DNA of 63,232 nucleotides from the NCBI GenBank assembly GCA_051747425.1, contig JBNJGD010000014.1, forward strand, positions 1-63,232. The letters run 5' to 3'. The position numbers and the translations under genes are program-made. Source of the DNA: HTCC5015 sp051747425. GTDB lineage: Bacteria; Pseudomonadota; Gammaproteobacteria; HTCC5015. The notes under the pieces were generated by a model that was not told the DNA's origin, made no database searches, and saw only the letters and a program-made list of their open reading frames with translations. This document shows, one piece after another, positions 59,847 through 63,232 of the stretch (its first letter is position 1; every line of letters begins with the position of its first letter).

Positions 59847-62018
59847 ATGAACCCATATCCTCTCTTGCTCACCTGCCCCAAGGGCCTGGAGCTGCTGCTG
59901 GCCGACGAGGCCGCCGCGCTCGGCCTGACCGACGCCACCGCCGGCAAGGCCTCGGTAACGGGTACCGGCGACCTCGAAACCGCCTACCGCCTGTGCCTGT
60001 GGTCGCGCCTGGCCAACCGCGTGTTGCTGGTGCTCAGCGAGTATGACGCGGTCGACAGCGAGGCGCTCTATCAGGGCATCCGGGCGATTGACTGGGACGA
60101 GCACCTGGATGTCAGCGGCAGTCTGGCGGTGGGTTTCTCCGGCAAGGGCTGCGGCATCGACAACACCCACTTCGGCACCCTCAAGGTCAAGGACGCCATC
60201 GTCGACCACTACCGCGAAGTCCATCTTCGCCGCCCCAATATCGACAAACTCAACCCCGATTTGCGCGTGCATGTCCACGCCGAGCGCCGCCGGGCCAGTG
60301 TCTCGATCGACCTCTCGGGGGGCAGCCTGCACCGCCGGGGCTACCGCAGCCAGCAGGGCGCCGCCCCGCTCAAGGAAAACCTGGCCGCCGCCATCCTGAT
60401 CCGCGCCGGCTGGCCACAAATGGCCGCCGAGGGCCGCGCCCTGACCGACCCCATGTGCGGCTCGGGCACCCTGCTGATCGAGGCCGCGATGATGGCCACC
60501 GACACCGCGCCCAACCTGCAGCGCGCCCACTGGGGTTTCGATGGCTGGCTGGGTCATGTACCCGCGCTGTGGAAGCGCTTGCACCGGGAGGCCGGCAAAC
60601 GCGCCGAGATCGGGCGACAGAAAAAGCCCCTGTGGGTTCGCGGCTACGAGGCCGATCCGCGACTGGTGCAACCGGCGCGCAACAATGTGGCCCGGGCCGG
60701 ACTCGAGGACTGGATCAAGGTCTACCAGCGCGAACTCCACGATTTCGCCCCGAGCCCCGACGGCGGCCAGACCGGTCTGGTGGTGTGCAACCCACCCTAC
60801 GGCGAGCGCCTGGGCGAGGCCGACCAGTTGCTCTACCTCTACCAGAACCTGGGGCGGCAACTGCGCGAACAGTGCCCCGGCTGGGAGGCGGCGGTCTTCA
60901 CCGGCAACCCCGAGCTGGGCAAGCGCATGGGCATCCGCAGCCACAAACAGTACGCCCTCTACAACGGCGCCCTGCCCTGCAAACTGATTCTGTTGCATCT
61001 GGTACAGGCCCAGTTCGTCACCGACAAATCGCCCTCAAGCGACGCGAAGTCCACTGAAGCCGCCAGTGATACCCGCCTGACCGAGGGCGCGGAAATGTTT
61101 GCCAACCGCTTGAAGAAAAATCAGAAAAAACTGAAAAAGTGGCTGGGAAAGACCGGCATCGAGTGCTATCGGCTGTACGACGCCGACATGCCCGAATACG
61201 CCGTGGCGATTGATGTCTACGGCGAGCACCTGCATGTGCAGGAGTACGCGCCGCCCAAGAGCATCGACCCGGCCAGAGCCGAGGCGCGGATGCTGGACAT
61301 TCTCTCCGCCCTGCCCCGGGCCCTGGATATTCCCCGCGAGAATATCCACCTGAAACGCCGGGAGCGCCAGCGCGGCAAATCCCAGTATCGCCGCCAGGAT
61401 CGCAAGAACGAACTCATCGAGGTACAGGAACACGGCGCCCGCCTGCTGGTAAACCTCGACGACTACCTCGATACCGGTCTGTTCCTCGATCACCGGCCCA
61501 TGCGCCGGCGCATCCAGGCCGAGGCCCGGGGCACGCGCTTTCTCAACCTCTTCTGCTACACCGCCACGGCCACGGTGCACGCGGCCCTGGGCGGCGCCCG
61601 CACCACCACCAGCGTCGATCTGTCCAATACCTATCTCGACTGGGGGCGCAAGAACCTGGCTCTCAACGGCTTCAGCGAAAAGCACCAGCTGGTGCGCGCC
61701 GATGTCATGGACTGGATTCGCACGGATCGCGGCGAGTACGACTTGATCTTTATCGACCCGCCCACCTTTTCCAACTCCAAACGCACCGAGGATGTCTTCG
61801 ATATCCAGCGCGACCATCCGATATTGATCCAGGCCGCCATGGCCCGACTGGCGCCCGGCGGTACCCTGTACTTCTCCAATAACTTCCGCCGCTTTGAAAT
61901 GGAGGACGACCTGGACGCCCTCTACGACATCGAGGAAATCTCACGGGATACCTTCGACCCGGACTTCGAGCGCCACAAGAAAAACCACCGCACCTGGCGC
62001 ATCGGCCACAGCGGCTAA
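59847..62018 (+). CDS. rlmKL: Bifunctional 23S rRNA methyltransferase RlmKL
   Basis: A 723-residue fusion of two methyltransferases with an N-terminal THUMP-like region. The RlmL half has DPMCGSGTLLIEAA near 204 and CNPPYGERLG near 312; the RlmK half has FLNLFCYTATATVHAA near 566 and FIDPPTFSNSKR near 634. It makes m2G2445 and m7G2069 in 23S rRNA. The length matches the E. coli enzyme. The start at 59847 fits the family N-terminus. Confidence 0.96.
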   Translation: MNPYPLLLTCPKGLELLLADEAAALGLTDATAGKASVTGTGDLETAYRLCLWSRLANRVLLVLSEYDAVDSEALYQGIRAIDWDEHLDVSGSLAVGFSGKGCGIDNTHFGTLKVKDAIVDHYREVHLRRPNIDKLNPDLRVHVHAERRRASVSIDLSGGSLHRRGYRSQQGAAPLKENLAAAILIRAGWPQMAAEGRALTDPMCGSGTLLIEAAMMATDTAPNLQRAHWGFDGWLGHVPALWKRLHREAGKRAEIGRQKKPLWVRGYEADPRLVQPARNNVARAGLEDWIKVYQRELHDFAPSPDGGQTGLVVCNPPYGERLGEADQLLYLYQNLGRQLREQCPGWEAAVFTGNPELGKRMGIRSHKQYALYNGALPCKLILLHLVQAQFVTDKSPSSDAKSTEAASDTRLTEGAEMFANRLKKNQKKLKKWLGKTGIECYRLYDADMPEYAVAIDVYGEHLHVQEYAPPKSIDPARAEARMLDILSALPRALDIPRENIHLKRRERQRGKSQYRRQDRKNELIEVQEHGARLLVNLDDYLDTGLFLDHRPMRRRIQAEARGTRFLNLFCYTATATVHAALGGARTTTSVDLSNTYLDWGRKNLALNGFSEKHQLVRADVMDWIRTDRGEYDLIFIDPPTFSNSKRTEDVFDIQRDHPILIQAAMARLAPGGTLYFSNNFRRFEMEDDLDALYDIEEISRDTFDPDFERHKKNHRTWRIGHSG

Positions 62019-62138
62019 TCCGGAAACGGTTTTACCCCGCAGCGGCGTAAAGGTCGCCAATTATTAATTGCCGGTTGGGATGCTCAATAGAACGCCCGAC
62101 GGCTTCCGGATACATTGCCCCAAACTAGGGAGCCAGTG

Positions 62139-62594
62139 ATGAATATTTTAAAACTCTACGATCGCCTTCAGCAGTACCCGTTGGGCAAGACACTTTTTAC
62201 CAAAGCGGTTTGCCGTCAAGCACCTTATTTTTCCACCATTCGACCACTGATTTCCTCGCTTCGCACCAATTACTGCGAAGTGCGGATCAAAAAGCGGCGC
62301 TCGGTGACCAATCACATTAATACGGTTCACGCAATTGCCATGTGTAACATGGCCGAGCTCGCTGGCGGGTTAATGACCGATGTATCCATTCCCAGGGGCG
62401 CGCGCTGGATTCCCTCTGGCATGACGGTGCAATATCTTAAAAAAGCCAAAACCGATTTAACCGCCATCGCTGACGCCAGCGGCATCGACTTTACCGTCAC
62501 GGGCGATGTGGTCGTGCCTGTCGATGTCAAAGACACCAGCGGCGATATCGTCTTTCATGCCGATATCACCATGAATGTGAAACAGGCCACTTAA
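62139..62594 (+). CDS. DUF4442 hotdog-fold protein
   Basis: A 151-residue protein resembling the DUF4442 thioesterase-like family: HINTVHAIAMCNMAELAGGLM near 58-78 (ends noted), then the beta strand pattern MTVQYLKKAKTDLTA and a closing VFHADITMNV. Such hotdog proteins often act on acyl-CoA thioesters. No catalytic Asp/Glu is assignable with certainty. TAGGGAG precedes the ATG at 62139; an ATG eight codons earlier lacks support. It is somewhat AT-richer than rlmKL. Confidence 0.75.
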   Translation: MNILKLYDRLQQYPLGKTLFTKAVCRQAPYFSTIRPLISSLRTNYCEVRIKKRRSVTNHINTVHAIAMCNMAELAGGLMTDVSIPRGARWIPSGMTVQYLKKAKTDLTAIADASGIDFTVTGDVVVPVDVKDTSGDIVFHADITMNVKQAT

Positions 62595-62692
62595 ACTTTT
62601 CGTGGCGCCCGGGGACCGGTTACAGCGGCTGATTTTGAAGCCCCCGTTCACTCGGGCATAATTGCCGCTCACTCGACGCAAGGGACACCCCG

Positions 62693-63211
62693 ATGACACG
62701 ACGACAGCTGCGCCACTGGGCACTCTGGTCCGCACTCACCCTGGGTCTGCTGCTGACCTTTTTCTCGCTGTTCTATTTCAAGGCCTTCGACCTGCCCAAC
62801 GCCGCACTGGGTCGCCTGTTTGTCGCCCTGGCGCTTCCCGGTCACTTTGTTTTCCTCGGGTTTCTGGTTTGCCTGCCGGCGCTGGTTGTCAGCCAGATTG
62901 TCCCCAGTCGCCGGTTGACCGGCATTTTGCTGGGACTGCCCGCCGTCGCCCTCGCCGTGGTCGTTACCATCGACATCAATACTTTTGAGCTCTATCGCTT
63001 TCATCTCAATCGCATGGTCTGGGAGCTGTTCACCGGCGGTGGCGCCGGCGATATTTTTGCCTTCTCCACCCTCGATGTCTTCCTGATACTCAGCCTGTTT
63101 GCCGGCGTCAGTGTGCTCGCCGTAGCGGTGGTCTGGATGGCCCGCCGCCAGGTGGAGCGAGGTCGCCGCGGTCGCTGGCCAGCACTGCTGATATTACTGG
63201 TGATGGCGTAG
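62693..63211 (+). CDS. DUF3413 membrane domain, N-terminal part of a YejM/PbgA-like protein (apparently interrupted)
   Basis: A 172-residue frame with five hydrophobic segments (near 9-28, 40-66, 74-93, 121-147 and 161-172). It matches the N-terminal DUF3413 membrane domain of YejM/PbgA (LapC)-type proteins, including the FELYRFHLNRMVWEL block near 98-112. Those proteins are ~550-600 residues with a periplasmic sulfatase-like domain and control LPS synthesis. Here a TAG ends the frame inside helix five, 21 bases before the window edge; the +2 frame runs on open from there (VEALAARH). So either a frameshift (real or sequencing) or a short family member. The window end prevents a decision. Confidence 0.6.
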   Translation: MTRRQLRHWALWSALTLGLLLTFFSLFYFKAFDLPNAALGRLFVALALPGHFVFLGFLVCLPALVVSQIVPSRRLTGILLGLPAVALAVVVTIDINTFELYRFHLNRMVWELFTGGGAGDIFAFSTLDVFLILSLFAGVSVLAVAVVWMARRQVERGRRGRWPALLILLVMA

Positions 63212-63232
63212 AGGCACTGGCCGCCCGCCATC

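Overview
This is a GC-rich, gene-dense chromosomal stretch from a Gram-negative gammaproteobacterium. That placement rests on the LPS genes (lpxL, waaA, a Kdo kinase, a family 9 glycosyltransferase), a TolC-type channel, ampDE, rep, rnd, trmA, rlmKL and sixA. An isocitrate lyase of the long (~530 aa) form and the many lipid-desaturating or hydroxylating membrane enzymes suggest a marine or oil-associated Pseudomonadales/Cellvibrionales-type organism. The genus cannot be named from sequence alone. No tRNA, rRNA, CRISPR array, prophage or intact insertion sequence was seen.

Layout. 0.2-9.1 kb is housekeeping: an inositol-phosphatase family enzyme, queH, a DUF2322 protein, an unannotated 23-codon gene with a perfect Shine-Dalgarno and terminator, ampDE, rep, rnd, prmC and moeB. 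9.3-18.2 kb holds envelope and accessory genes: a 1350-residue calcium-repeat/OmpA protein that looks like two fused genes, a membrane-anchored CapA protein, a JAMM peptidase, an orphan ParA, a secreted DNase I-fold phosphodiesterase, and the first of two divergent pirins. 18.3-27.2 kb contains the second pirin, an NlpE-like lipoprotein bracketed by 130-bp inverted repeats, thiC with its TPP riboswitch, and an alcohol/aldehyde oxidation operon (GMC oxidoreductase, small partner, ALDH). Mosaics of short interspersed repeats separate these genes.

27.2-34.0 kb is a defence locus. A type I restriction-modification operon (hsdM, hsdS, hsdR) is split between hsdS and hsdR by an abiEi/abiEii toxin-antitoxin pair. 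A 21-bp direct repeat and an 8-codon remnant of the hsdR start mark the insertion. 34-36.5 kb carries small, AT-richer hypothetical proteins. 36.5-39 kb has three multi-pass membrane proteins, two of them fatty acid hydroxylase-like.

39.1-45.1 kb is a tightly packed, often overlapping run: rhodanese, tolC-like, isochorismatase, lpxL, waaA, SDR and a carboxymuconolactone decarboxylase-family gene. 45.2-50.7 kb, on the minus strand, has isocitrate lyase, an Mpo1-like protein, a fatty acid desaturase and a lone hydantoinase A. 50.8-63.2 kb is plus-dominated: mutM, an unknown protein, an AI-2E family permease, an SDR, trmA, a beta-propeller lipoprotein (minus), sixA, kdkA (minus) divergent from a heptosyltransferase, a glycosyltransferase, rlmKL, a DUF4442 protein, and an apparently interrupted DUF3413 (YejM/PbgA-type) gene at the window edge.

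The strongest unusual signals are the abiE insertion inside the hsd operon, the inverted repeats around the NlpE-like gene, the hidden 23-residue peptide gene, and the TSP3/OmpA fusion with an internal sorting-signal-like segment and an A9 slippery run at the joint.
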